From Histidinibacterium aquaticum (GTDB lineage: Bacteria > Pseudomonadota > Alphaproteobacteria > Rhodobacterales > Rhodobacteraceae), in NCBI RefSeq assembly GCF_008710275.1, contig NZ_VYQE01000003.1, positions 124,001-188,000 of the forward strand: 64,000 bases of DNA, given 5' to 3'. The notes beneath the pieces are model-generated. The model saw nothing but the letters and a program-made list of their open reading frames with translations, ran no database searches and was not told where the DNA came from. How positions within the stretch are numbered: position 1 is the stretch's first letter; every line of letters begins with the position of its first letter. Both the position numbers and the translations under genes were made by a program. This document shows positions 25,177-34,186 of the stretch, piece after piece.

Positions 25177-25374
25177 TTACTCGACCTGTTCCACCTCGCC
25201 GGTGCGGCCGTCGACCTGGGCTTCCGCCTCGTCGGGATCATTGCCCTGGAAGAAGATCCAGGAGGTGAGAAGAACGAGCAGGATCGCGGCAAAGGCGACG
25301 GCGATGGCCATGCCCCAGAGAGAGGGACGGTGGCGGTGTTCCTGTTCCTTGACGTCGGTATCGGGTGCAGACAC
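25177..25374 (-). CDS. small single-pass membrane protein
   Basis: A 65-residue protein: charged His/Glu-rich N-terminus, one membrane helix (about 18-44, LWGMAIAVAFAAILLVLLTS) and an acidic C-terminal tail. It starts at GTG 25374, six bases after GGAGG, which supports it as a real gene. It is upstream of glcB in the same direction and divergent from pepN. Function unknown. Confidence 0.65.
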   Translation of the reverse strand: MSAPDTDVKEQEHRHRPSLWGMAIAVAFAAILLVLLTSWIFFQGNDPDEAEAQVDGRTGEVEQVE

Positions 25375-25472
25375 TGGAAACCTCCAAGTACTGCCGGTCG
25401 CTTGTACCGGCCGGTTGTTCAGGTAACGTCACCCGCCATGGGCAGTTCCCCTCGCAGCCCCCAGGAGCGCGC

Positions 25473-28040
25473 ATGAACGAGGCAATCTCGCGGAAAGTTT
25501 ATCTCAACGATTACAAGCCCTTCGGCTGGGAGGTCGAGCAGGTGAGCCTCACCTTCCGGCTCTCGCCGCGGGGGACGCGCGTATTGTCGCGGATCGCCTT
25601 CCGGCCGCGCGAGGGCGGGCGGTTCTTCCTGCACGGAGAAGGGCTTCGGCTGATCTCGGCGGCGATCGACGGGCGCACCGTAACCCCCGAGGTCACCGAC
25701 GAGGGACTGACCTGCGAGGTGCCAGACCGCCCCTTCCTCTGGGAGGCCGAGGTCGAGATCGCGCCGGAGGACAACACGGCCCTCGAGGGGCTCTACATGT
25801 CGAACGGCATGTTCTGCACCCAGTGCGAGGCCGAGGGCTTCCGCAGGATCACCTTCTACCCCGACCGCCCCGACGTCATGGCACCCTTCCGCGTGCGGAT
25901 CGAGAGCGACCTGCCTGTCCTGCTGTCGAACGGCGACCCCGTCGCTTCCGGCAAGGGCTGGGCCGAGTGGCACGACCCCTGGCCCAAGCCCGCCTACCTC
26001 TTCGCGCTGGTCGCCGGGGACCTGCGCGCGGTGCGCGACAGCTTCACCACCCGCTCGGGTCGGGAAATCGACCTCGCCGTCTGGGTGCGCGAGGGCGACG
26101 AGGACCGCTGCGGCTGGGCGCTCGAGAGCCTCAAGGCCTCGATGGCCTGGGACGAACGGGAGTACGGCCGCGAGTACGACTTGTCGGTTTTCAACATCGT
26201 GGCGGTCGACGACTTCAACGCGGGCGCGATGGAGAACAAGGGCTTGAACATTTTCAACTCTGCCCTCGTCCTCGCCTCTCCCGAGACCGCGACCGACCGC
26301 GACTTCGAGCGGATCGAGGCGGTGATCGCGCACGAGTACTTCCACAACTGGACCGGCAACCGCGTCACCTGCCGCGACTGGTTCCAGCTCTGTCTCAAGG
26401 AGGGGCTGACGGTCTACCGCGACCAGCAGTTCACCGGCGACATGCGCTCGGCCCCGGTCAAGCGGATCGAGGACGCCGCGATGATCCGCTCGCGGCAGTT
26501 CCGCGAGGACAACGGACCCCTGGCCCACCCGGTCCGTCCGGAAGAGTTCATCGAGATCAACAACTTCTACACGATCACCGTCTACGAGAAGGGCGCCGAG
26601 GTCGTGGGGATGCTGCACCGCCTCGTGGGCCAGAACGCCTGGCGCGCGGCCTGCGACCTCTATTTCGAGCGGCACGACGGCCAGGCGGTGACGATCGAGG
26701 ACTGGCTCGCCGCCTTCCGCGACACGACGGGCCGCAACCTCACCCAGTTTATGCGCTGGTACTCCCAGGCGGGCACGCCGCGTCTCTCGGTGGCGGAGGA
26801 CTGGGACGGCCAGACCCTGACGCTCACCCTGCGCCAGCATACGCCGCCCACGCCCGGACAGCAGGAAAAGGCGCCCCAGCTCATCCCGGTGGCTCTGGGG
26901 CTGCTGCATCCTTCGGGCCCCGAAATCCTCCGCACGCAGATCGTGGAGATGACCGAGCCCGAGGAGGTCGTGCGCTATGACGTCGGCGCGCTCTGCAAGG
27001 CGGCGGGGCTGAAAACCGAGCGGCCCGTCGTCTCCGCCCTGCGGAACTTCTCCGCGCCCGTCATGCTGGAGCACGACCAGAGCCCGAAGGAGCGCGCCTT
27101 CCTGCTGCGCCACGACACCGACCCGGTGAATCGCTGGGAGGCGGGCCGCGCCCTGTCGCGCGCCGCGCTCACGGCGATGGCGACCGGGGGCGACGCCGAC
27201 CCGCAGGCCTGGCTCGAAGGCCTGGAGGCCGCGCTCACCGACGAGACGCTCGACCCGGCCATGCAGTCGCTCCTGCTGTCGCTACCCTCTGAGGACGACC
27301 TCGCCCAGAGCCTCGCCGACGCGGGCGAGGCGCCCGACCCGCTTGCGATCCGCCACGCGGTCGAGGCCATGCAGGACCACATGGCCGAAACGCTGGAGCC
27401 CGTGCTGACGAGGGCCTTCGAGGCGACGGCGGGCACAGGACCGTTCCGTCCCGACGCCGCGGGCGCGGGACGGCGGAGCCTGCACAACGCCTGCCTCACC
27501 CTGCTCACCCGGCGCGACGAGGGCACGCGGGCCCGGGAGACCTTCGCCCGCGCCGACAACATGACGGCGAGCCTCGGCGCGCTGAACGCGCTGCTCTCGG
27601 TCGGGGCCGGCAAGGACGAGCTCGCCGCCTTCGAGGCACGCTGGCAGCACGACCGGCTCGTGATGGACAAGTGGTTCGCGCTGCAGGTCATGCGCGCGAG
27701 CCCGGAGCAGGCGACCGAGGTCGCCGAGCGGCTCACGCAGCACCCGCAGTTCGCCTGGAAGACGCCCAACCGCTTCCGCTCGGTCATCGGTACGCTCGCG
27801 GGCAACGCGGCGGGCTTTCACCACCCCTCGGGCGCGGCCTACGACTTCTTCGCGGACTGGCTGCTCAAGCTCGACCCGGTGAACCCGCAGACCGCCGCGC
27901 GCATGTCCACGGCCTTCGAAACATGGCGGCGCTACGGACCCGAGCGGCAGGCGCGCCTGCGCGCCACGCTGGAGCGGATCGCGGCGAGCCCGGGGCTGAG
28001 CCGGGACACCGGCGAAATGGTCGCACGCATGCTGGGCTGA
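25473..28040 (+). CDS. pepN: aminopeptidase N (M1 family)
   Basis: An 855-residue zinc aminopeptidase that removes N-terminal residues from peptides in the cytoplasm. It has the substrate-recognition GAMEN (251-255), the zinc motif HEYFHNW (H287, E288, H291) with third ligand Glu310 in CLKEGLTVYRDQ, then the beta domain and an alpha-helical C-terminal DUF3458 region. Size matches E. coli PepN (870). The ATG at 25473 follows CCAGGAG. Confidence 0.95.
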   Translation: MNEAISRKVYLNDYKPFGWEVEQVSLTFRLSPRGTRVLSRIAFRPREGGRFFLHGEGLRLISAAIDGRTVTPEVTDEGLTCEVPDRPFLWEAEVEIAPEDNTALEGLYMSNGMFCTQCEAEGFRRITFYPDRPDVMAPFRVRIESDLPVLLSNGDPVASGKGWAEWHDPWPKPAYLFALVAGDLRAVRDSFTTRSGREIDLAVWVREGDEDRCGWALESLKASMAWDEREYGREYDLSVFNIVAVDDFNAGAMENKGLNIFNSALVLASPETATDRDFERIEAVIAHEYFHNWTGNRVTCRDWFQLCLKEGLTVYRDQQFTGDMRSAPVKRIEDAAMIRSRQFREDNGPLAHPVRPEEFIEINNFYTITVYEKGAEVVGMLHRLVGQNAWRAACDLYFERHDGQAVTIEDWLAAFRDTTGRNLTQFMRWYSQAGTPRLSVAEDWDGQTLTLTLRQHTPPTPGQQEKAPQLIPVALGLLHPSGPEILRTQIVEMTEPEEVVRYDVGALCKAAGLKTERPVVSALRNFSAPVMLEHDQSPKERAFLLRHDTDPVNRWEAGRALSRAALTAMATGGDADPQAWLEGLEAALTDETLDPAMQSLLLSLPSEDDLAQSLADAGEAPDPLAIRHAVEAMQDHMAETLEPVLTRAFEATAGTGPFRPDAAGAGRRSLHNACLTLLTRRDEGTRARETFARADNMTASLGALNALLSVGAGKDELAAFEARWQHDRLVMDKWFALQVMRASPEQATEVAERLTQHPQFAWKTPNRFRSVIGTLAGNAAGFHHPSGAAYDFFADWLLKLDPVNPQTAARMSTAFETWRRYGPERQARLRATLERIAASPGLSRDTGEMVARMLG

Positions 28041-28099
28041 GGAACAAGCGCGGGCGGCTGCCGTTCACCGGGAAACACCCCGCATGAACGGAGGCAGAC

Positions 28100-28660
28100 A
28101 TGCCCGCCATTACCGACGCCAAGATCCTCATCCTCGCCACCGACGGCTTCGAGCGTTCCGAGCTCGTGGGCCCGCGCGACCAGCTGCGCGAGCACGGCGC
28201 CACCGTGCACGTCGCCTCGCCGGACGGCAGCGAGATCACCAGCTGGGACGAGACCGACTGGGGCGACAAGCACCCCTCCGATCTCAAGATCTCCGACGCC
28301 AAGGTCACCGACTACGACGCCGTGGTCCTGCCGGGCGGCCAGATCAACCCCGACATCCTGCGCACCAAGCCGGAGGCGGTGAAGGCCGTCCGCGACGCCT
28401 TCGACGCGGGCATCGTGGTCGCCGCGATCTGCCACGGGCCCTGGCTGCTGGTCGAGGCCGACGTGGTCCGCGGCCGCACCGTGACCTCCTACCCCTCGAT
28501 CCGCACCGACCTGAAGAACGCGGGCGGCAACGTGGTCGACGAGGAAGTCGCGACCGACAAGGGCCTGATCACCAGCCGCAACCCCGGCGACATCCCGGCC
28601 TTCGTCGCCAAGATCGTCGAGGAGGTCCAGGAAGGCCGGCACGACCGGGCCGCGGCCTGA
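28100..28660 (+). CDS. DJ-1/PfpI family protein
   Basis: A 186-residue class I amidotransferase-like protein of the PfpI type. It has the nucleophile Cys111 in AICHGPW with His112, and Glu18 in GFERSE, the triad-like trio of PfpI/YhbO. Family members are reported as protein or nucleotide deglycases or general stress proteins. GGAGG precedes the ATG. It lies 59 bases after pepN and may share its transcript. Confidence 0.87.
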   Translation: MPAITDAKILILATDGFERSELVGPRDQLREHGATVHVASPDGSEITSWDETDWGDKHPSDLKISDAKVTDYDAVVLPGGQINPDILRTKPEAVKAVRDAFDAGIVVAAICHGPWLLVEADVVRGRTVTSYPSIRTDLKNAGGNVVDEEVATDKGLITSRNPGDIPAFVAKIVEEVQEGRHDRAAA

Positions 28661-28677
28661 CCGTCAGCCGACATCCG

Positions 28678-28699
28678 CCGCTCGCCTTCGGGCGGGCGG
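28678..28699 (+). terminator. UUCG-loop hairpin after PfpI gene
   Basis: CCGCTCGCC, loop TTCG, GGCGGGCGG: a 9-bp stem with one G-T wobble and a stable tetraloop, 18 bases past the stop. No T-run. Confidence 0.55.
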
Positions 28700-28855
28700 G
28701 GTCGGCGGGAGGCGGCCGGCGCTCTGGCGCCGCGCCGCCTGTCGTCGTATGACACCACCGTGGGGGAACGAATCCGCGCTCGGCGGGTTGGTCGAGACTT
28801 CCGCGCGACGGCGACCTATGTCGCGAGGCGTGTTGCAACTTGGTGGGTGCGGCCC

Positions 28856-29716
28856 ATGAAAGACCGTATTGATCCGCTGATCGCCGAACGCGCCCCCTGG
28901 CTCTTTCGGAACAGACCCGGCACGCGGATCGTGCGGTCCGCCCTGAACCGGGCCCTGTCCTATGACAAGACGCTCGAGATCGCCGAGGGCATGCGCGACG
29001 CGCCCACGGAGGAGATCATGGGCGAGATGGCCCAGCGGCTGGCGCAGGACGTCGAGGCGCACGGGTTGTCGAACATTCCCCGGGCCGGCGCGGCGCTGAT
29101 CGTGGCGAACCATCCCACCGGCATCGCCGACGGCATCATTCTGCACCATTTCATCTCGCCGATCCGGCCCGACCTCTACGTCATGGCCAACAGCGACATC
29201 CTGCGGGTCATGCCGCAGATGAAGGACTACATCGCGCCGGTGGAGTGGCGGAAGGACCGCCGCAGCCACGGCAAGACGCGCGAGACCATGGCCTTCATGC
29301 GCCGGGCGGTGAACGAGGACCGCCTCGGCGTGATCTTCCCGGCCGGGCGGCTCGCCAAGCGCCGGGGGCTGCGGCTCTACGAGCGTGAATGGATGGCCTC
29401 GGCGGCGATGATCGCCCGGAAGTTCGATCTGCCGATCGTGCCGGTCCACATCCGCGCCCGGAACTCGGTCCTGTTCTACCTCTTCGACCTGATCCACCCG
29501 ACCCTGCGGGACATCACCCTCTTCCACGAGACGCTGAACAAGGCCCGCCAGCCGTTCCGCATCACCGTGGGAGAGCCGATCTCCGCCGCCGCCCTGCCCG
29601 AGACCTCGGAGGACGGCATCGAGATGCTGCGCCGCGCGACCCTCGCCCTTGGCGGCGAGGATGCGCCGACCGTCAGCCTCGTCCGCGCCACCCGGCGCCC
29701 GCTCGTCCGCTTCTAG
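28856..29716 (+). CDS. lysophospholipid acyltransferase family protein
   Basis: A 286-residue PlsC-like acyltransferase that would esterify a lysolipid or glycerol phosphate at the membrane. The acceptor motif reads NHPTGIADG, His86 and Asp92, i.e. five residues between them where most PlsC enzymes have four. Later motifs FPAGRLAKRRG (the EGTRS position) and PIVPVHI are in place. There is no clear transmembrane helix at the N-terminus. ATG 28856 is chosen; a GTG at 28760 would add 32 Arg-rich residues. The product could act in ornithine-lipid or phospholipid synthesis; this is not decided by sequence. Confidence 0.75.
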   Translation: MKDRIDPLIAERAPWLFRNRPGTRIVRSALNRALSYDKTLEIAEGMRDAPTEEIMGEMAQRLAQDVEAHGLSNIPRAGAALIVANHPTGIADGIILHHFISPIRPDLYVMANSDILRVMPQMKDYIAPVEWRKDRRSHGKTRETMAFMRRAVNEDRLGVIFPAGRLAKRRGLRLYEREWMASAAMIARKFDLPIVPVHIRARNSVLFYLFDLIHPTLRDITLFHETLNKARQPFRITVGEPISAAALPETSEDGIEMLRRATLALGGEDAPTVSLVRATRRPLVRF

Positions 29717-29738
29717 CAGCGAAGTCCTAGCAAGCGGT

Positions 29739-29810
29739 GAGCCGCCCAGCGGGCGGCTCTCTGGATTCCGGTGACCCCTGTCGACCCGACGCGCGACCTG
29801 GGCGCGCGTC
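29739..29810 (+). terminator. tandem hairpins after acyltransferase gene
   Basis: GAGCCGCCC-AGC-GGGCGGCTC (29739-29759) is a perfect 9-bp stem, followed by GACGCGCG ... CGCGCGTC (29788-29810), an 8-bp stem. The first begins 22 bases past the stop. This is the third two-hairpin gene end in the window. Confidence 0.6.
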
Positions 29811-29892
29811 GTGCTTTCGGCCGGCGTCGGAGCCTCCGGCGGCGATACGGGAAGACGGTGAAGGTGCGGGGGCCTACGCCCGGTCGAGGCGC

Positions 29893-30723
29893 CTAGCGGC
29901 CCATGGTCGAGAGCGTCTCGGAGAGTTCGGGGCGCGGATCGGCGGGGCGGGCCTGCGGACGCAGGCTCGCCATCACGGCGAGCTGCGGGCGGCAGTACTC
30001 CTGCTCCCGCGTCCAAGCGGCCATCTGCGCCCGCTTGGAGGCGGAATGGAACGGGCCCCAGTCGCGCATGCCGCGGCTGACGGTGCCGTAGCGCGGGACC
30101 TGGCGCGCCATGATCCGGATCGAACAGGAAAGATTGGCCGCCGGATCCTTGAGCGCATCGCCGGTGCGCGCGGCGCAGCCGTAGTGGCGGGCGGTGGGCG
30201 GATAGACCTGCAGCAGCCCGTACCACTGGCCACCGCCGCCGACGGCGGTCGGGCGCCAGCGGCTCTCGTGGTAGGCCAGCGCCGACATCATGCCGACCCA
30301 GAAGGCCCGGCGCATGGAGGGCGGGTTGTCGCGGTAGGCCGGGCACCAGCTGTCGATATCCGCCGGTATCCGGTCCTCTAGCCCGCGGCCATGGGCGCGG
30401 ATCGCGGCCAGGGTCGCGTGGGTCCACTCGGCGCCGCCGGAACGGTGATCCCAGCGGGTCTCGGGGAAGTAGTAGTCGCGCTTGGGCGGACGGACCGGCG
30501 GGGCGCCCTCGATCACGCGGGGCGGGTAGCGCACCATCCAGACCGGCCGGGTCATGGGGCTCACGTCGCGGAGCTCGGCGCGCATCGCCTCTTCGGCGAG
30601 GCGGGCGGCATCGGACCGCAACAGGGGGCGCACCGGCGGCTCGGACCCCTGGGCCGTGGCAGCGGCGGGACCTAGCGAAAGCAGGAGCGCGATCCCCAGG
30701 CAAAGGGAACGCAGGGCAGACAT
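29893..30723 (-). CDS. lytic transglycosylase-like periplasmic protein (paralog 1)
   Basis: A 276-residue exported SLT-like protein that should cut peptidoglycan glycan strands. Signal peptide at about 1-25 (ends ATAQ). The lysozyme-like core contains ALAYHESRW with catalytic Glu153, [14 protein letters not shown] and [23 protein letters not shown]. Conserved Cys (WCPAY, HYGCA, LSCSI, EYC) suggest two disulfides. It has an extra 80-residue N-terminal segment not in the next gene. It is a tandem paralog of the lipoprotein encoded just upstream; 73 bases separate them. Confidence 0.82.
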   Translation of the reverse strand: MSALRSLCLGIALLLSLGPAAATAQGSEPPVRPLLRSDAARLAEEAMRAELRDVSPMTRPVWMVRYPPRVIEGAPPVRPPKRDYYFPETRWDHRSGGAEWTHATLAAIRAHGRGLEDRIPADIDSWCPAYRDNPPSMRRAFWVGMMSALAYHESRWRPTAVGGGGQWYGLLQVYPPTARHYGCAARTGDALKDPAANLSCSIRIMARQVPRYGTVSRGMRDWGPFHSASKRAQMAAWTREQEYCRPQLAVMASLRPQARPADPRPELSETLSTMGR

Positions 30724-30796
30724 CGCGGGCAAGATGGCGGGGGCCGGCCGGGGACGCAATGGTCTTTTGACATCGCCGGCCGGAGTTCGCCGATGC

Positions 30797-31393
30797 TCAG
30801 TCGACTGACGTGACCGCCGGCGCCGCGCAGTAGTCCTGCCGGCTGACCCAGGCGCGCATGTCGTCGCGCTTGGCGCCCGAGTGGAACGGGCCCCAGTCGC
30901 GCATGCCGCGATTGACCGATCCGTAGCGGGCCACCTGGCGCGCCGCGATGCGGATCGCGCAGGAGAGGTTCGCCGCGCCGTCGCGCAGGGCCTCGCCGCT
31001 CTGGGCGCGGCAGCCGTAGCCGCGGGCGGTATCCGGGTCGATCTGCACGAGACCGTACCACTGGCCGCCGCCGCCGACTGCGCGTTCGTTCCAGGTGCTC
31101 TCGTGCTTGGCCAGCGCGGACATCAGGCCGGTCCAGAAGGCCATTCGCTCGTCGCGGCTGCCTTCCATGTAGCCCGGGCACCAGGTCTCGATGTCGGCGG
31201 GGGCCATGTTCACGAGGTCGGCGCCGTGACCGTCGAGCGCGGCGAAGGCCGCGGCGGTCCATTCGGCGCCCTCGGACTGGTGGTCCCAGCGCATGGCGGG
31301 AACGTAGGGCGCGGGCTCCGGCTCGGGCGTCTGCACGGTGGCGCAGGCCGAGAGGCCGGAGAAGGCGAGGGCGGCGAGGAGAGCGAAACGCAT
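30797..31393 (-). CDS. lytic transglycosylase-like lipoprotein (paralog 2)
   Basis: A 198-residue SLT-like protein with lipoprotein signal (FSGLSAC, Cys17), thus likely held at the outer membrane. The core matches paralog 1 closely: [19 protein letters not shown] with Glu98, [14 protein letters not shown] and [16 protein letters not shown], and the same Cys positions. It is about 80 residues shorter because it lacks the N-terminal extension. A tandem duplication with split localisation (soluble periplasm versus lipid-anchored) is inferred. Confidence 0.82.
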   Translation of the reverse strand: MRFALLAALAFSGLSACATVQTPEPEPAPYVPAMRWDHQSEGAEWTAAAFAALDGHGADLVNMAPADIETWCPGYMEGSRDERMAFWTGLMSALAKHESTWNERAVGGGGQWYGLVQIDPDTARGYGCRAQSGEALRDGAANLSCAIRIAARQVARYGSVNRGMRDWGPFHSGAKRDDMRAWVSRQDYCAAPAVTSVD

Positions 31394-31571
31394 GGGTCTC
31401 TGGTCATCGGTTGCACCGGGCCTCAGCACCCGGCCGGGCTCCTCTAGCCGGAGCGGCGGGCGGCTGGCGAGTCCGGGGCGGCGCGATCGGCAGAGACCCG
31501 CGCAGGGCCCCTCCCCTTGCCCGTCCCCCGGGGCTGGCCTATTCAGCGCCGAGACACGCGAGAGGCCGACC

Positions 31572-33086
31572 ATGCTGGACCACCTGACCTTCGAGCCGCC
31601 GAAACCGAAAGTCATCGCCGGGGCGACCGGCGACTGGGAGCTCGTGATCGGGCTCGAGGTGCACGCGCAGATCGCGTCGAGGGCCAAGCTCTTCTCCGGG
31701 GCCTCGACCCAGTTCGGGGCCGAGCCCAACTCGAACGTGGCCTTCGTGGACGCGGGCATGCCGGGGATGCTGCCTGTCATCAACGAGGGCTGCGTGGCGC
31801 TCGCCGTGAAGACGGGGCTGGGACTGAAGGCGCAGATCAACCTGGTCTCGGCCTTCGACCGCAAGAACTACTTCTACCCGGACCTGCCGCAGGGCTACCA
31901 GATCAGCCAGCTCTACCACCCGCTCGTCGGCGAGGGGGAGGTGATCGTGGACATGGGCCCGGGCGTGGCCCGCAAGGTCCGGATCGAGCGGATCCACGTC
32001 GAGCAGGACGCGGGCAAGTCGATCCACGACATGGACCCGCACATGTCCTTCGTCGACCTCAACCGGACGGGCGTGGCGCTTATGGAGATCGTCTCGCGCC
32101 CGGACATCCGGGGGCCGGAAGAGGCCGCGGCCTATGTCGCGAAGCTGCGCCAGATCATGCGCTACCTCGGCACCTGCAACGGCGACATGCAGAACGGCAA
32201 CCTGCGGGCCGACGTGAACGTCTCGGTCTGCCGGCCGGGGGACTACGAGACGTACCAGGAAACCCAGGATTTCTCGCATCTCGGCACCCGCTGCGAGATC
32301 AAGAACATGAACTCCATGCGGTTCATCCAGGCGGCCATTGACTACGAGGCGCGCCGGCAGATCGCCCTGCTCGAGGACGGCAAGCAAGTGGTGCAGGAGA
32401 CCCGGCTCTTCGACCCCGACAAGGGCGAGACGCGGTCGATGCGCTCCAAGGAAGAGGCGCACGATTACCGCTACTTCCCCGATCCCGACCTGCTGCCGCT
32501 GGAGATCGAGCAGGCCTGGGTGGACGACATCGCAGCCGGGCTGCCCGAGCTGCCGGACGAGAAGAAGGCCCGCTTCGTCAAGGACTTCGGCCTGACCGAA
32601 TACGACGCGGACGTGCTGACCGCCGAGGTCGAGAACGCCGCCTACTTCGAGCAGGTGGCCGAGGGCCGCGACGGCAAGATGGCCGCGAACTGGGTCATCA
32701 ACGAGCTCTTCGGGCGTCTCAAGAAGGACGACCGGGAGATCTCGGAGAGCCCCATTTCACCGGCGCGGCTGGGGCAGATCGTGGATCTCATCGCCTCGGA
32801 CGCGATCTCCGGCAAGATCGCCAAGGAGGTCTTCGACAAGGCCTATACCGAGGACCGCGACCCGGCGGAGATCGTCGAGACCGAGGGGCTCAAGCAGGTG
32901 ACCGATACCGGCGCCATCGAGGCCGCGGTGGACGAGGTGATTGCCGCGAACCCGGCGCAGGTCGAGAAGGCCCAGGCGAACCCGAAGCTCGCGGGGTGGT
33001 TCGTGGGCCAGGTGATGAAGGCGACCGGCGGCAAGGCGAACCCCAAGGCGGTCAACGAGATCGTGACGGCGAAGCTGGGGCTCTAG
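31572..33086 (+). CDS. gatB: Asp-tRNA(Asn)/Glu-tRNA(Gln) amidotransferase subunit B
   Basis: A 504-residue subunit of GatCAB, which converts misacylated Glu-tRNA(Gln) or Asp-tRNA(Asn) to the amide. It shows the GatB N-terminus [55 protein letters not shown] and [15 protein letters not shown]. The C-terminal YqeY-like tRNA-binding part ends [18 protein letters not shown]. Full length. gatA and gatC are not in the window. Confidence 0.96.
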   Translation: MLDHLTFEPPKPKVIAGATGDWELVIGLEVHAQIASRAKLFSGASTQFGAEPNSNVAFVDAGMPGMLPVINEGCVALAVKTGLGLKAQINLVSAFDRKNYFYPDLPQGYQISQLYHPLVGEGEVIVDMGPGVARKVRIERIHVEQDAGKSIHDMDPHMSFVDLNRTGVALMEIVSRPDIRGPEEAAAYVAKLRQIMRYLGTCNGDMQNGNLRADVNVSVCRPGDYETYQETQDFSHLGTRCEIKNMNSMRFIQAAIDYEARRQIALLEDGKQVVQETRLFDPDKGETRSMRSKEEAHDYRYFPDPDLLPLEIEQAWVDDIAAGLPELPDEKKARFVKDFGLTEYDADVLTAEVENAAYFEQVAEGRDGKMAANWVINELFGRLKKDDREISESPISPARLGQIVDLIASDAISGKIAKEVFDKAYTEDRDPAEIVETEGLKQVTDTGAIEAAVDEVIAANPAQVEKAQANPKLAGWFVGQVMKATGGKANPKAVNEIVTAKLGL

Positions 33087-33106
33087 GGCGGGTGTTGGTC
33101 CCGGGG

Positions 33107-33180
33107 GGCCGGGCTGAAGCCCGGCCTACGGCAGGACCAACGGCCGTGCCACAACCCGTAGGCCGGGCTTCAGCCCGGCC
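33107..33180. repeat. REP/BIME-like palindromic element
   Basis: GGCCGGGCTGAAGCCCGGCC plus TACG (33107-33130) and its exact reverse complement (33157-33180) flank a 26-base spacer; each arm also folds on itself. It matches the arm at 14664 apart from the two central bases. It lies between gatB and bolA, which converge. Confidence 0.88.
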
Positions 33181-33196
33181 TCCCCCGCGCCGATAC

Positions 33197-33451
33197 TCAC
33201 TTGATGTCGAGCGAGAGCGCGTGGATGCGCCCGACGATGTCCTCGCCGAGGGCCTTGTGCACGGCCCTGTGACGGGCGACGCGGCTCATGTCCTTGAATG
33301 CCGGGGCCGCGATCTCCACGTGCCAGTGGCTCTCGCCGGAGCCGTCGTCCCCGGCATGGCCGGCGTGGCGGTGGCTCTCGTTCACCACGTCGAGATGGGT
33401 CGGCGAGAAGGCCTCCTCGAGGCGCGTGCGAATCTCCGCTGCAAGCTTCAT
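33197..33451 (-). CDS. BolA family protein
   Basis: An 84-residue BolA protein; such proteins bind Fe-S clusters with monothiol glutaredoxins or bind DNA. It has LDVVNESHRHAGHAG (conserved His), SHWHVEIAAPAF and SRVARHRAVHKAL. The ATG at 33451 is used; a TTG upstream adds three residues. It is divergent from the J-domain gene 75 bases away, an arrangement shared by Rhodobacterales next to cobS. Confidence 0.9.
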   Translation of the reverse strand: MKLAAEIRTRLEEAFSPTHLDVVNESHRHAGHAGDDGSGESHWHVEIAAPAFKDMSRVARHRAVHKALGEDIVGRIHALSLDIK

Positions 33452-33526
33452 TTTCTTCAATCTTCCCCTTCCCTCTCACTCTGTGCGGTTTAAACTCCCG
33501 CGGCCCAAGACGAAAGGAGGCGCGAC

Positions 33527-34159
33527 ATGCCCAAACCAGATCCCTTCGGTTTCGACATTTCTGTCTCGGCCTCCAAGAAGAAGAACCCGCGGGGCCGCCG
33601 GGGGATGTCGGGGGCCTTCGAGACCAGCCAACGGGTCTGCGACCACGAGGGCTGCCAGGAGGCCGGCAAGTATCGCGCCCCCAAGAGCCCCGACGTGCTC
33701 GACGACTACTGGTGGTTCTGCCGGGACCACGTGCGCGAGTACAATCTCAAGTGGAACTACTTCGAGACCAGCACGGACCAGGACTACATGGACCAGGTCG
33801 ACCGGGACCGCGTCTGGGACCGCGAGACCAAGCCGTTCAAGCGCACCGTCGAGGAACGGGCCTGGGCGCGGCTGGGGATCGAGGACCCGCACCAGGTGCT
33901 GGGCGGCAACGCGACGCAGAATCCCGGGCGGACCTCCGGTGAGGGCAGCCGGCGGCTGCCGCCGACGGAACGGCGCGCGATCGAGATCCTCGATGCCAAG
34001 GACAGCTGGACCAAGGCCGAGATCCGCCGCGCCTACAAGGCGCTGATCAAGGTGCTGCATCCCGACATGAACGGCGGCGACCGCAGCCACGAGGAGCAGC
34101 TGGCCGAGGTCGTCTGGGCCTGGGACCAGATCAAGGGCTCGCGCTCCTTCAAGGACTGA
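33527..34159 (+). CDS. J-domain protein with N-terminal zinc-finger-like cluster
   Basis: A 210-residue cytoplasmic protein. Its last 60 residues are a J domain with HPD at 178-180 (RAYKALIKVLHPDMNGGD), so it should stimulate an Hsp70. It lacks the G/F and CxxCxGxG regions of DnaJ. The N-terminal half has Cys38, Cys43, Cys65 and His68 (C-x4-C-x21-C-x2-H), which could bind zinc. A very good site (AAAGGAGG) precedes the ATG. Known as a Rhodobacterales-specific neighbour of cobS; partner unknown. Confidence 0.85.
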   Translation: MPKPDPFGFDISVSASKKKNPRGRRGMSGAFETSQRVCDHEGCQEAGKYRAPKSPDVLDDYWWFCRDHVREYNLKWNYFETSTDQDYMDQVDRDRVWDRETKPFKRTVEERAWARLGIEDPHQVLGGNATQNPGRTSGEGSRRLPPTERRAIEILDAKDSWTKAEIRRAYKALIKVLHPDMNGGDRSHEEQLAEVVWAWDQIKGSRSFKD

Positions 34160-34186
34160 GGCGCGCGGCCCCTCCCCCTCAGAGGA

